Assembly: GCA_003526375.1 (NCBI GenBank)
Contig: DPDG01000053.1
Location: forward strand, 1 to 50,449
DNA: 50,449 nucleotides
From: Lentisphaeria bacterium
Lineage (GTDB): Bacteria > Verrucomicrobiota > Lentisphaeria > Victivallales > UBA1829
Reading direction: 5' to 3'
In this document: positions 17,206 to 26,215 of the stretch, in pieces
Layout of the letters: each line of letters starts with the position of its first letter
Numbering within the stretch: position 1 is the stretch's first letter
The notes under the pieces: model-generated
What the model saw: only the letters and a program-made list of their open reading frames with translations
What the model was told of the DNA's origin: nothing
Databases searched by the model: none
Translations under genes and position numbers: made by a program

Positions 17206-17901
17206 ATGAAAAGACTGAAAGTAAATATCATTCTGATGGATGTCGACGGAACCATGACGGATGTCGGCGGCAAAAGAAAAACCATGGCTTTAACTCCATT
17301 GGAACATCTTGTCAGACTGGTTATGGAACAGTATTCCATTGAGGCGGACGAAGCGGAACGGAAAATCCGTGCCTGCGGTGATCCGAACCTTCATTGCCTT
17401 TCGGAATTCCTGCCCGTGCTGGGGATTGATGAAGAACAATATTTCTTATCATTGAAAAACGATCTGGCGGATTATATATCCATCCCTGCCGACACCGTTG
17501 CATTTCTCCGGGCAATGAAGGAAAAGAAGATTCCCGTCTGCATGGCAACAACAAATTCACTGTTTATGGGACTTGCCAAACTCGCCGTCGGCGGAATTGC
17601 CGACCGGAACGGCAGCGAGTTCATAACCCGCTGCCATCCCGGGAATGAATTCCTTGATCCGCTCGGTAAATTTTCCGGAAACTACTACTCGAATATTCTT
17701 AGAAAATATAACTATCCGCCTGATATGACGATGATGATCGGCGATGAGCCGGAATATGACTTGTATCCAGCCCTGAAAGCGGGTATCAGATATGGAGTCA
17801 TCATCCGAAGAAATCAAAAAGAAAGTATTCTTCAGAAAGAGAGAGGCATTTTCATTAACTCTCTGGAAGTTTTAACCAGCATGATAAGAAAAGGTGCTTA
17901 A
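17206..17901 (+). CDS. HAD-superfamily phosphatase-like hydrolase
   Basis: 231 residues. Motif I is LMDVDGTMTD (nucleophile D12, acid D14), motif II CMATTN, motif III a lysine in DPLGKFSGNYY, motif IV MIGDEPEYDLYPALKAG. The cap between motifs I and II is helical. The overall plan is phosphoglycolate phosphatase-like and matches the 2800 HAD gene in position relative to regulator and pseudopilin, though sequence similarity is modest. It probably acts on a sugar phosphate produced by this operon. The stop directly abuts the pseudopilin ATG at 17902, which suggests coupled translation. Substrate not identifiable. Confidence 0.87.
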   Translation: MKRLKVNIILMDVDGTMTDVGGKRKTMALTPLEHLVRLVMEQYSIEADEAERKIRACGDPNLHCLSEFLPVLGIDEEQYFLSLKNDLADYISIPADTVAFLRAMKEKKIPVCMATTNSLFMGLAKLAVGGIADRNGSEFITRCHPGNEFLDPLGKFSGNYYSNILRKYNYPPDMTMMIGDEPEYDLYPALKAGIRYGVIIRRNQKESILQKERGIFINSLEVLTSMIRKGA

Positions 17902-18706
17902 ATGAAACAAGAAGAGTTCTATCCGGAAGAATCCCGCATAAGAAAAAGCAGAAAGACGGTCTGCTCTGTTCACGGTTCCATGTTCTTGTTCTGCAGGCTG
18001 AAAACAAGAATTTTCACCTTGATAGAGCTTCTTATTGTAATTGCTATTATAGTAATTTTTGGCAGGAATGCTTTTGCCTGCATTGAGTAAGGCGCGGGAA
18101 ATGGCATACAATATCACCTGCTTAAGCAATTCTAAACAGCAGGCGATGTTTCATGCCATGTATACCAATGATTATAATGGATATATGCTTTCCTATCGCC
18201 GTGATTACCTCTTGGGCTCAACTACATTAAAAACAGTTTTTGAATATCTAGGGATCATGAACGGTGCGAAAGATAGAAATGATATTTATCGTTGTACGAA
18301 ATTTCTGAAATGTCCTGCTGATCGTATTCGGACAACTCACAATGGGGTAGAATATCCAAGCCAAATATTTACTAGCATGGCTATCGTTCATGGCAGCTAC
18401 GGATACAACGCATATCTATGGGAGCAGAAATCAAGTGAATATGCATATAAATTGACTATGATCCGTAAAAATATGGACAAGGTGATTCTGTTTGCTGATA
18501 CATCTGCCATCAGTAATGGCGCTATTTTTTCTGGAACGGACATTCGCAGCGGAACAAAGAAACGCCACCCGAAAGGATATAATGCGTGTTATCTGGATGG
18601 CAGTGCAAAAAACGAGTCCGAAAACTGGCAGTCAAAAACGACCAACAGGATCAATGTTTGGAATGTGGATGCTGCCGATCTAACCAAATATATGAATCGG
18701 AATTAA
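17902..18706 (+). pseudogene. pseudopilin-like H-X9-DG gene with a single-base frameshift
   Basis: The first part (17902-18090) reads through a 37-residue leader, then RIFTLIELLIVIAIIVIF, and stops soon after. The rest is in the next frame from about 18059: LAGMLLPALSKAREMAYNITCLSN and a full globular part ending with HPKGYNACYLDG (intact H-X9-DG). Removing one T from the five-T run at 18056-18060 restores the expected VIVILAGMLLPALSKA. Either the gene is inactivated, or slippage on the run rescues it, or the base is a sequencing error. The C-terminal frame looks well conserved, which argues for recent loss, error or rescue. Leader and start match the dispersed repeat seen at 3796-3950. It is 6 nt before the GH78 gene. 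Confidence 0.85.
17974..18050 (+). repeat. dispersed pseudopilin leader repeat, copy 4
   Basis: GTTCCATGTTCTTGTTCTGC, then AGGCTGAAAACAAGAATTTT and the prepilin segment. It aligns with 3867-3930 and 28015-27950 (minus), in the same reading frame (MFLFCRLKTRIFTLIELL). It is more diverged than copies 2 and 3. Confidence 0.5.
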
Positions 18707-18712
18707 ACGAAA

Positions 18713-20653
18713 ATGAAGAATCTCTGGATGTCTCCCGATCTGCCGTGGGCTCCTCCACGGATTGTGGTATATCGCAACCGTTTCAAGGCGGAACGTGAAC
18801 AGGAACTCGTCTTCGATTTCAGCGCGGATGAGTGCTGCCGGCTCTTTCTGAACGGGGAGCGTGTCGCGGACGGGCCCGAACGCGGAGATGCCCGGCACTG
18901 GTATTTTTCCCGTTTCCGGCTTGCTCTTGCCCCCGGTGACTATTGTCTGACGGCGCGGGTACTCTGTTTCGGTTCCGAACTTACTGCACATGCGCAGATG
19001 AGCGTCCGTCATGGATTGTTCGTGAAGGAATACTCCTCGCTTCTCGGTTCGTGGGAGTATCAGTTCGAGGAGGGACTTGCGTTCCGTAAGCCGTATCCCG
19101 ACTGGGGGGTATATCCGCGTTTCGATGCGGACGGATGCAACCCGGAGATTCTTTCCGGCCGCGGCGGAGTCTGGCGCGGCGTCGCATTTTTTGAAGACAG
19201 CCGCGAACTGCATGAACCGGAACTGCCGCCGATGCGTTATGAACCTGAGCTGGCATATCATCGTATCGGGAACCGTTTTTATTTCGACGATTATGTGTGC
19301 GTCTGGACCGATTATGTATTTTCCGGTGAAGGCTGTGTGAAAATCCGCTGGGGTGAAAATCTTTATGACACTCCCGGATTGAACAGACGTTTGCAGGGCG
19401 ACAAGGGAAAACGTGACGGCGGGTTTCTGAATTCGACATGCAACACGCTGAAACTTTCCGGCGGACGTTTCCGCTGGGTGGATTATCACTGGCACGCATT
19501 GCGCTGTCTTGAGATTGAGTGTTCCGGCTCCGTCGTTCCGGAGGAGGTTCATTTCCACCGGACCGGCTATCCGTTCCGCCGCGAATGGAGCGCGCATTCC
19601 TCGCTTCCGGCGCTGAACCGTCTGCTTGAGACGGCATACCGGACTCTGGAAGCGTGTTCCCATGAGACGTTCATGGACTGTCCCTATTACGAGCAGTTGA
19701 TGTATATCGGGGATGCGCGTCTGGAGGCGCTTTCGGTTTATGTGACTTCGACGGATGCAAGGCTTGCCGGAAAAGCCCTGCGGATGCTGGCGCGTTCCCA
19801 GCAGGCGGACGGTCTGATTTTCTCTCGCTATCCCGCGCGTGTGGATCAGGTGATCCCGTCTTTTGCAATGATCTGGATTTCCATGCTGCATGATTATGCG
19901 CTCTGGCAGGATGACCCCGGCACCGTATACGAGCTTCTGCCGTGTGCGCGGCGCATTGCGGATTATCTGGAACTGCACCTGAAAGACAATCTGCTTTATT
20001 TCCCCGGATGGAATTTCATCGACTGGGTGGATTCCTGGCCGCACGGGGAACCCGCCGGATGTGAAAATGACGGAACCAATTCGATTTTGAATCTGTTTGC
20101 CGTAATTGCCCTGCGCCAGCTTGCCGGACTGGAAAAATATGCCGGAACGGAGGAGCACGGCAGGAGGTCTGCCATGCTTGCGGATCGCATTCTGGAATCC
20201 GTCCGGCGGCACTACTGGGATGAGGCGCGCGGATTGTATGCAAATGATTTCGCACGGAAATATTATTCGGAACATGCCCAGTCGCTTGCTCTGATCATAG
20301 AACCCGACAGCAGGCTGGCGGAGACATTTTCCCATGTTTCGGGACTGGCGGAGTGCAGTATTTATTTTTCATTTTATTATTTGGACGCCTGTTACAGAAA
20401 TCAGCTTGCCGGACTCTTTTTCAAACGTCTGGAACGGTATTTCGATCTGGAAAAAGAGGGGCTCAGAACGTTGCCGGAGGAGTTCCGCAATCCGCGTTCT
20501 GACTGTCATGCGTGGAGTTCCCATGTCCTTTATCACTATTTCGCATCCATTCTCGGAATCCGCCCGACTGCTTTCGGCAGACGGAAGATTGAAATCCGCC
20601 CGATGAAAGGCCCATTGTCTTTTGCAGAGGGGAAATCGCCGGTGCTGCCGTGA
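18713..20653 (+). CDS. GH78-like alpha-L-rhamnosidase family protein
   Basis: 646 residues. An N-terminal beta-sandwich part (about 1-300, with FSADECCRLFLNGERVADGPERGD) leads into the six-hairpin helical barrel of bacterial alpha-L-rhamnosidases. The family block DCPYYEQLMYIGDARLEAL starts at D322, and further typical stretches are WNFIDWVDSWP, NDFARKYYSEHAQSLAL and SDCHAWSSHVLYHYFASILGIRP. No signal peptide, so it would cleave imported rhamnosides in the cytoplasm. The C-terminal sandwich stops at FAEGKSPVLP, somewhat earlier than usual for the family, so the tail may be truncated. Start is ATG 18713, 6 nt after the pseudopilin stop. Substrate is inferred from family only. Confidence 0.85.
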   Translation: MKNLWMSPDLPWAPPRIVVYRNRFKAEREQELVFDFSADECCRLFLNGERVADGPERGDARHWYFSRFRLALAPGDYCLTARVLCFGSELTAHAQMSVRHGLFVKEYSSLLGSWEYQFEEGLAFRKPYPDWGVYPRFDADGCNPEILSGRGGVWRGVAFFEDSRELHEPELPPMRYEPELAYHRIGNRFYFDDYVCVWTDYVFSGEGCVKIRWGENLYDTPGLNRRLQGDKGKRDGGFLNSTCNTLKLSGGRFRWVDYHWHALRCLEIECSGSVVPEEVHFHRTGYPFRREWSAHSSLPALNRLLETAYRTLEACSHETFMDCPYYEQLMYIGDARLEALSVYVTSTDARLAGKALRMLARSQQADGLIFSRYPARVDQVIPSFAMIWISMLHDYALWQDDPGTVYELLPCARRIADYLELHLKDNLLYFPGWNFIDWVDSWPHGEPAGCENDGTNSILNLFAVIALRQLAGLEKYAGTEEHGRRSAMLADRILESVRRHYWDEARGLYANDFARKYYSEHAQSLALIIEPDSRLAETFSHVSGLAECSIYFSFYYLDACYRNQLAGLFFKRLERYFDLEKEGLRTLPEEFRNPRSDCHAWSSHVLYHYFASILGIRPTAFGRRKIEIRPMKGPLSFAEGKSPVLP

Positions 20654-20723
20654 TGTGATGAAAACATCCGCAATCCCGAACTGCCGCATTGCCCGCGCCC
20701 GTCCCGCGCGTAGGAACGTTCTT

Positions 20724-23700
20724 TCACTCCAGAGAGACGATTGCAGATGTCTTTCCGCCGGATGCCAGTTCCGTGATGCTGAATGTCGCTGTTCCGGCAT
20801 CGAGGTTCAGGGGAATGTTGATCTTCTTTTCCAGCTCTCCTTTTTCATCCGTCGCGGCGTAGTCTTCGAATAGATTCCGCCCTGTTGCGGTTGCCAGCTT
20901 TATTTTGAGCGGAACCGGCATCCGCAGTGTTTTGCCGTCTGAGTCCCGGAGAGAGACCCGGAACGGAAATCCGCTGCCGCGTTTGATGCTCCGGGGACAT
21001 TCCACTGCGAGCGATGCGATTCTTCTGTCTGCAACGAGAAAAATTCTGCCGTCATTGGTGGAAAAGTTTACAGGGACGATAATTCTTCCATCCCGTTTCT
21101 CAAACGGAACTTCTCTGCCGGAAAGCAGATCGTAAACAGCTGCGGCGTTGCGCGCAACATGAACCTTTCCTGCATTCGGGAGCCCTTGTTCCATGACATG
21201 GCGCCATTGACCGACATAATCGCCGTAGCCGCGTCTGTCATTGATAACAAACAGATAATCGGCATCCGTCGCGGAACGTACCCAGGTCAGGAGATCCGCG
21301 TGATCCGCCCCTGCATGGGAACGGTAAAACGGAGCCAGTTTTCCTGTCAGTTCCGCAGCGCTTTTCTGCATTGAGATTTTATCCTCATGAGCGATGCCGC
21401 TGCGTTTGACCGGCGTGATTCTGATATCCGGCAGGATTCCCGGGACGGCAAATTCGTCCGCCGCCACAATGCCGCCCCGCCGCTGGAATTCGCATATCTT
21501 CTCATAAACGGGGCGGGAGAGCACATCGCAGTGCGGCATGACAAGAACTTTTACCGTGTCCAGTCCCCCGTCCATGATATCCTCCTCATAAAGGACTCCC
21601 GGCTGGAGATTGGCGTAGTGAAGCATGACGTTGCAGTCGTAAATCCAGCCGCGCCAGCCCCATGAGCCTCTGCCTGCAAAGATGGTGGCGGGAAAACTTT
21701 CCAGCAGCGCGACTTCCATCCGGCGCTCCGGGATGCGGCGGAGCAGGGGACCCAGCGGCGTGAGCACATTTTGGGAAAAGGAGCGTATGACGCGGATCGT
21801 TTCCGGATCGGAATACTGATAAGCCCTGTCCGGATTCCTGTGTTCGAACCCGGAGCTGTCAAAAAGCGATCTCCAGCCGTAGACAGCCATGCCGTCCAGT
21901 TTGCGCGACGCCATTGCCCATAACGCCTCCCGCACCATGTCATGCGGTGTTGTGAGGTATCTTGCATCGGACTGCTCCCGGAGCCAGCGCGGCGGGTTTT
22001 TGACCTGCTTGCCGGCGGGGGCGAGCACCGAGCGGTAACTGATTCCCTGAATCATGCTCATGATTTTCTGATTCGGGTTGCCGCGCCCCATCGCCTGCTG
22101 TTCGGAAATCACGGCGCTGATGTTGAACGGTTCAGGGTAGACATAGGTCCACTGATTCTGCATCGTAACATTGCCGCCGCTGCCGCGGAGGGGCGGCACG
22201 CGCACCGACGGGTCATAGAAGCTGATGAACGGCATGGGGATCAGCTTCCGGTATAATTTATCCACTGCCGTCTGATAATTGTTCCAGCCGTCCCCGGTTT
22301 TCCAGAACCACCGGTAGTAAACGAGCAGGGGATCATCCGGTTCGACCAGACGGGTGGCGGGGAATTCTTTCAGTTCCGTGTAATGGGGTGCGGTACGGCC
22401 GGAAACCGTTTCGGGAATATCATAGCCGGCGAATTTGCGGAAAGCTGCCTGCTCGGAGCCTCCGAACGACGGATAGGAGTTGTCGCGGACTTCCGACGAG
22501 GTGGTCAGGTATCCGAAGGCGGGATGACTGCTGTAAAATTCCGCGTCTGCCCTCAACACGTCCAGACATTCCGCTACTGCCTGCGGATTGGAGGCTTCCA
22601 TGTTCCTGCCTTCCGTTTTGCCTTCGCGGTTGACCCGGAGATATTTCTGCTCCACGGAATAAGGCGGCAGCGTATAGTGCCCGTAGAGGAACCCGTCGAT
22701 CAGCATTCTGTCCATAAGATTGAGGAGTTTCCGGGAAACTTCCTCTTTCCTGATGTCCCCGTAAAATCCATAGGTGCCGCAATTGAATCCGGCATCGCGG
22801 ACCGCGCCGTAAAGCTGTTCCACATCCGGCGAATTCATCAGCCAGAACAGGAACGGCATGCGTTCTTCCGATCTGGTGCAGATGTTGAATGTGAATGGAA
22901 ACGTATTGGTTTTCCCGTTTCCGGTCACTTTGATTTTTCCCTTGTATTCTCCTTTGACGAGACGGGTTTCCAGGGGGAAGCGTATGAGTTTCAAACGCTT
23001 TCCCCCTTCTCCCTGAACGGCAAGTGTTTCCTGGAAATCTCCCGAAACTTCGATCGTTGCCGCATCGCGCGCCGGAGAAATCCGGTGATCGTAAAGCTGA
23101 AACGCCAGGAATGCGTCTTTTTCGTTCTGCAGGAAACTCCTGCGCTGGAATTCCACCGTAAAATCGGGGCGTTCGAGCTCATAAAGTTTCACCGAAAAAA
23201 TATCGCCGTCGAAGCTGAAGTAATTCGATCTCCAGCGTGACCCGATGGCGATTCCGTAAGCCGACTTTGCCATGGCGCCGCCCTCCCGTCTGATCCGGGC
23301 ATTTCTTTTTCCGTCGATGATGAATTCCGCAGTCCCGGTGCCGTCATAGGAAAAAGACAGGGTGTGCGGGGTTCCTGCTTTCAGGGAGATTTTGCTGCCG
23401 GAAAAATCCACGGATTTCAGACCGCCCAGCCCGATCTGTGCTTTCGGTGTGTACCAGCCTTTGGAGTTCCGGTCAAGATAGAGAACAAATCCGCAGTGAT
23501 ATTCCGCTTTGTCAGGTTTCATCGGGTAGTCGATGTATTTGCTGTCCCACAGGATCAGCTTCTGGTTGCTTCCGGCTTCTTTGCGCAGCCTGAAAGTCGC
23601 CTCCAGCCGGAATGCCGCCGGGGAAAGTTCCGGGGCGTTTTTGCTGAGGGCGATGCCCTGCGGCATTTCCAGAGGACCCCTCCCGACCGAGAGATACTGA

Positions 23701-23867
23701 CTGCCGGAGTCTCCCATGATCCTTGTTGCGCCGCGCAGCTCCGCCGTATATCTGCCGCATCTGCTGTTGATGTTCCCGCCGGAAAAATCCCACTCGGCGA
23801 TCGGATGCTCCGTCGCATTGAGGGAGACCGCTGCCAGCAGAATCAGTAACGTAAAGTAATGTTTCAT
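20724..23867 (-). CDS. secreted LamG-type domain plus glycosidase-like barrel protein
   Basis: 1047 residues from ATG 23867; an earlier ATG (23897) would put ten residues before the signal peptide. Signal peptide MKHYFTLLILLAAVSLNA, then a LamG/concanavalin-like domain (about 20-215: FRLEATFRLRKEAGS, FSYDGTGTAEFIIDGKRNAR, SFDGDIFSVKLYELERPD). A central TIM-barrel-like part follows (MPFLFWLMNSPDVEQLYGAVRDAGFNCG, FLYGHYTLPPYS). Then comes a beta-galactosidase trimerisation or GATase-like fold (TVKVLVMPHCDVLSRPVYEKICEFQRRGGIV). The last 200 residues are beta-rich with an Ig-like repeat. I cannot assign a GH family or catalytic pair. It is the last gene of the LacI-controlled operon. Confidence 0.75.
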   Translation of the reverse strand: MKHYFTLLILLAAVSLNATEHPIAEWDFSGGNINSRCGRYTAELRGATRIMGDSGSQYLSVGRGPLEMPQGIALSKNAPELSPAAFRLEATFRLRKEAGSNQKLILWDSKYIDYPMKPDKAEYHCGFVLYLDRNSKGWYTPKAQIGLGGLKSVDFSGSKISLKAGTPHTLSFSYDGTGTAEFIIDGKRNARIRREGGAMAKSAYGIAIGSRWRSNYFSFDGDIFSVKLYELERPDFTVEFQRRSFLQNEKDAFLAFQLYDHRISPARDAATIEVSGDFQETLAVQGEGGKRLKLIRFPLETRLVKGEYKGKIKVTGNGKTNTFPFTFNICTRSEERMPFLFWLMNSPDVEQLYGAVRDAGFNCGTYGFYGDIRKEEVSRKLLNLMDRMLIDGFLYGHYTLPPYSVEQKYLRVNREGKTEGRNMEASNPQAVAECLDVLRADAEFYSSHPAFGYLTTSSEVRDNSYPSFGGSEQAAFRKFAGYDIPETVSGRTAPHYTELKEFPATRLVEPDDPLLVYYRWFWKTGDGWNNYQTAVDKLYRKLIPMPFISFYDPSVRVPPLRGSGGNVTMQNQWTYVYPEPFNISAVISEQQAMGRGNPNQKIMSMIQGISYRSVLAPAGKQVKNPPRWLREQSDARYLTTPHDMVREALWAMASRKLDGMAVYGWRSLFDSSGFEHRNPDRAYQYSDPETIRVIRSFSQNVLTPLGPLLRRIPERRMEVALLESFPATIFAGRGSWGWRGWIYDCNVMLHYANLQPGVLYEEDIMDGGLDTVKVLVMPHCDVLSRPVYEKICEFQRRGGIVAADEFAVPGILPDIRITPVKRSGIAHEDKISMQKSAAELTGKLAPFYRSHAGADHADLLTWVRSATDADYLFVINDRRGYGDYVGQWRHVMEQGLPNAGKVHVARNAAAVYDLLSGREVPFEKRDGRIIVPVNFSTNDGRIFLVADRRIASLAVECPRSIKRGSGFPFRVSLRDSDGKTLRMPVPLKIKLATATGRNLFEDYAATDEKGELEKKINIPLNLDAGTATFSITELASGGKTSAIVSLE

Positions 23868-23898
23868 AATGCCTCTGCCTGTTTCGTTGTTTATCATG

Positions 23899-26187
23899 TC
23901 ATGCTTCCGCCGTGATTTCCGTCTGAACGGTTTTCCCGTTCAATACCGCTTTCGCCAGAATGAGAGTTTTTCCCGGGTTTCTGATCCATGCGGCGCATTT
24001 GCCGTGAAAAGCGTTCACATAGGGCAGGGGAAACGGTTTGGCGCTGCCCGGATCGCCGGCATCCACAGCCAGTATTTTCCCGTTGCTTTCGATGTCGATT
24101 CTTTCCGAGGCGTGCGGACAGAGATTGCCGTTCCGGTCCGTGACCGAAACAACGGCGAAGACCATGTTTCCGCAGCGTTCGCAGTCGATTTGCAACTGTT
24201 CCGGCGCGCCCGCTGTGAAGACCGACGTTTCCGCCAGCGCTTTTCCTTTTTCGTCCAGCGCAACCGCTTTCAACTCTCCGGGGCTGTATGGAACCCTGCT
24301 CCAGACATGACGGTATGCTCCGAGGAGCTTTTTGGGATTTCTGGTCCGGCTTCCCATGGAGATTCCGTTGACGAACAGTTCCACGGTCTTGAAGGAGGAG
24401 TAGCATTGGACGGGAATTTCCTTTCCCTCGAAGCCCTGCCAGTTCCAGTGCGGCATGAGGTGCAGTGTCGGCTGTTTTGACCAGCGGGAGCGGTAAAGCC
24501 ATGCACGGTCCTTCGGGATTCCGCAGAGATCGAAGATTCCGAAAAAGGAGCTGCGGACCCATTCCCGGTGATAGGGAGTCGGTTCTCCGAGATAGTCGAA
24601 TCCGGTCCAGACGAATTCCCCCATGACGAACGGATTGTCGTCCTGTCCTTTGAATTCATGATCCGGGATCGTGGCGCTGTCCGCGCAGCAGAGGTCGAAA
24701 CTGTCGACCTGCAGGTTGTCTTTCCTGCCGGATTCTTCAAACAGACGGTCGGAATACTCGCCTCGCGAACTGACCGTGGAGGCGCTCTCCGAGGAGTATA
24801 TGGGCGCGTCGGGAAAGGCCGCATGGTATCTGGCATAAATATAGGGTTTGTAATTGAAGCCTTTGACGTCGATTGCGTCGAAAAGCCCTCCGGTGATGCT
24901 GTCGTCCACATTGTTCAGTCCGGCTGTGACCGGGCGTGACGGGTCTTCCTCATGGCAGATTCCGCACAGGCGGCGGGTCATTTCGGGGCCTTCGGGATAA
25001 TACTGTTCCGGTATTTCGTTGCCGATGCTCCACATGATTACGCTAGGATGATTGGCATCCCTGCGGATCATGTCGCGTAAATCGCGTTCGCTCCACTCTT
25101 CGAAGAGAAGATTGTAGCCGCGGGGCGTCTTCGGGCGCTTCCATTCGTCAAAAGCTTCGCAGATGACCAGAAAACCCAGTTCGTCGCAGAGATCGAGCAG
25201 TTCAGGATCGGGCGGGTTATGGGCTGTCCGTATGGCGTTGCATCCGATGGAGGCGAGCTGATTCAGGCGGTGCCTCGTAATATCGCGGTCAACCGCCGCG
25301 CCGGCAAGTCCGAGGTCATGATGCAGGCAGACACCCTGGAACTTCATCGGAATGCCGTTGATGAAGAAGCCTTTCCGTGAGTCGAATGTGAGATCGCGGA
25401 AGCCGAATCCTGTTTCATGACGTTCATCTCCGAGAATCGACACGATCTTGTAGAGAACGGGATTTCCCGGCTGCCAGCGGCGGACTTCATCCGGAATGAA
25501 TTCGCAGTGGAAAAGACGGTCGCCGGAGGTCTGGCAGGAGGCGATCTCATTCCCGTCCGGGTCAATGAGCCGTGTCGTCAGGACAACTTTCCGGGCGGAC
25601 GGATTCTCTATTTCCGTCCGGACCGTCACCCGGTTTCCTTCGGTGCGGACCCGGATTCCGCAATAGGCAATGTGAATCCGTCCGGCGACGATCAGGCGGG
25701 CATGACGGTAGATTCCCGCTCCGGGATACCAGCGGCTTGCCCCCGGCGGATTTTCCGCGCTGACCGCCAGCAGATTGGTTCCGTTCTTCACGAAAGGCGT
25801 GAGGTCGAGGGCAAACGAGGAGTATCCGTAAGGGCGTCCGCCGACGTATCTGCCGTTGCAGTAAACTTCCGCATGGCTCATGATTCCGTCGAATTCAACC
25901 CTTGCGGATTGTTCCGGCTTCAGGTTCAGTTCAAAATGTTTCCGGTAAAATCCCTTTCCAACATGGGGGAGTCCGCCGGTGCATCCTGGGTGAGAGAAAA
26001 CCTTCCGCGTATGTTCTATCGGGTCATCGACAATCACCTCGGAATCATGATCCGGTGAAAAGGGACCGGCGATCGCCCAGTCATGCGGAATATCGATTTT
26101 TTCCCAGGAGGAGTCATCCAGTTCCGCCGATTCGAAGCCCTTGCCGGAGTTCCGGGTGAAACGCCAGTCTTTTTCAAATGAATTCAT
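23899..26187 (-). CDS. GH2 beta-galactosidase-like glycoside hydrolase
   Basis: 762 residues with the full GH2 layout. N-terminal sugar-binding sandwich (1-165: IPHDWAI, GFYRKHFEL, FDGIMSHAEVYCNGRYVG). Immunoglobulin-like domain to about 270. TIM barrel from GFFINGIPMKFQGVCLHHDLG with RTAHNPP, MWSIGNEIPEQ (acid/base E391) and YSSESAS (nucleophile E467). C-terminal DUF4982-like and Ig-like domains (LHLMPHWNWQG, YSSFKTVELFVNG). No signal peptide, so it acts inside the cell or is exported another way. It should hydrolyse beta-galactosides or related beta-glycosides. It follows the HEAT/jelly-roll gene by 28 nt and precedes the LamG gene by 31 nt. Confidence 0.93.
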   Translation of the reverse strand: MNSFEKDWRFTRNSGKGFESAELDDSSWEKIDIPHDWAIAGPFSPDHDSEVIVDDPIEHTRKVFSHPGCTGGLPHVGKGFYRKHFELNLKPEQSARVEFDGIMSHAEVYCNGRYVGGRPYGYSSFALDLTPFVKNGTNLLAVSAENPPGASRWYPGAGIYRHARLIVAGRIHIAYCGIRVRTEGNRVTVRTEIENPSARKVVLTTRLIDPDGNEIASCQTSGDRLFHCEFIPDEVRRWQPGNPVLYKIVSILGDERHETGFGFRDLTFDSRKGFFINGIPMKFQGVCLHHDLGLAGAAVDRDITRHRLNQLASIGCNAIRTAHNPPDPELLDLCDELGFLVICEAFDEWKRPKTPRGYNLLFEEWSERDLRDMIRRDANHPSVIMWSIGNEIPEQYYPEGPEMTRRLCGICHEEDPSRPVTAGLNNVDDSITGGLFDAIDVKGFNYKPYIYARYHAAFPDAPIYSSESASTVSSRGEYSDRLFEESGRKDNLQVDSFDLCCADSATIPDHEFKGQDDNPFVMGEFVWTGFDYLGEPTPYHREWVRSSFFGIFDLCGIPKDRAWLYRSRWSKQPTLHLMPHWNWQGFEGKEIPVQCYSSFKTVELFVNGISMGSRTRNPKKLLGAYRHVWSRVPYSPGELKAVALDEKGKALAETSVFTAGAPEQLQIDCERCGNMVFAVVSVTDRNGNLCPHASERIDIESNGKILAVDAGDPGSAKPFPLPYVNAFHGKCAAWIRNPGKTLILAKAVLNGKTVQTEITAEA

Positions 26188-26215
26188 AATAAAAGATTCC
26201 CGTCTGATTTTTCAG

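Noticed and set aside
18680..20335. 551-codon open frame on the minus strand
   Set aside because: It lies entirely opposite the GH78-like gene, which has clear family motifs; the antisense translation has no domain and no ribosome binding site.
20640..20724. Frameshift extending the GH78 C-terminus
   Set aside because: The tail looks short, but I could not find a convincing continuation in another frame before the convergent gene.
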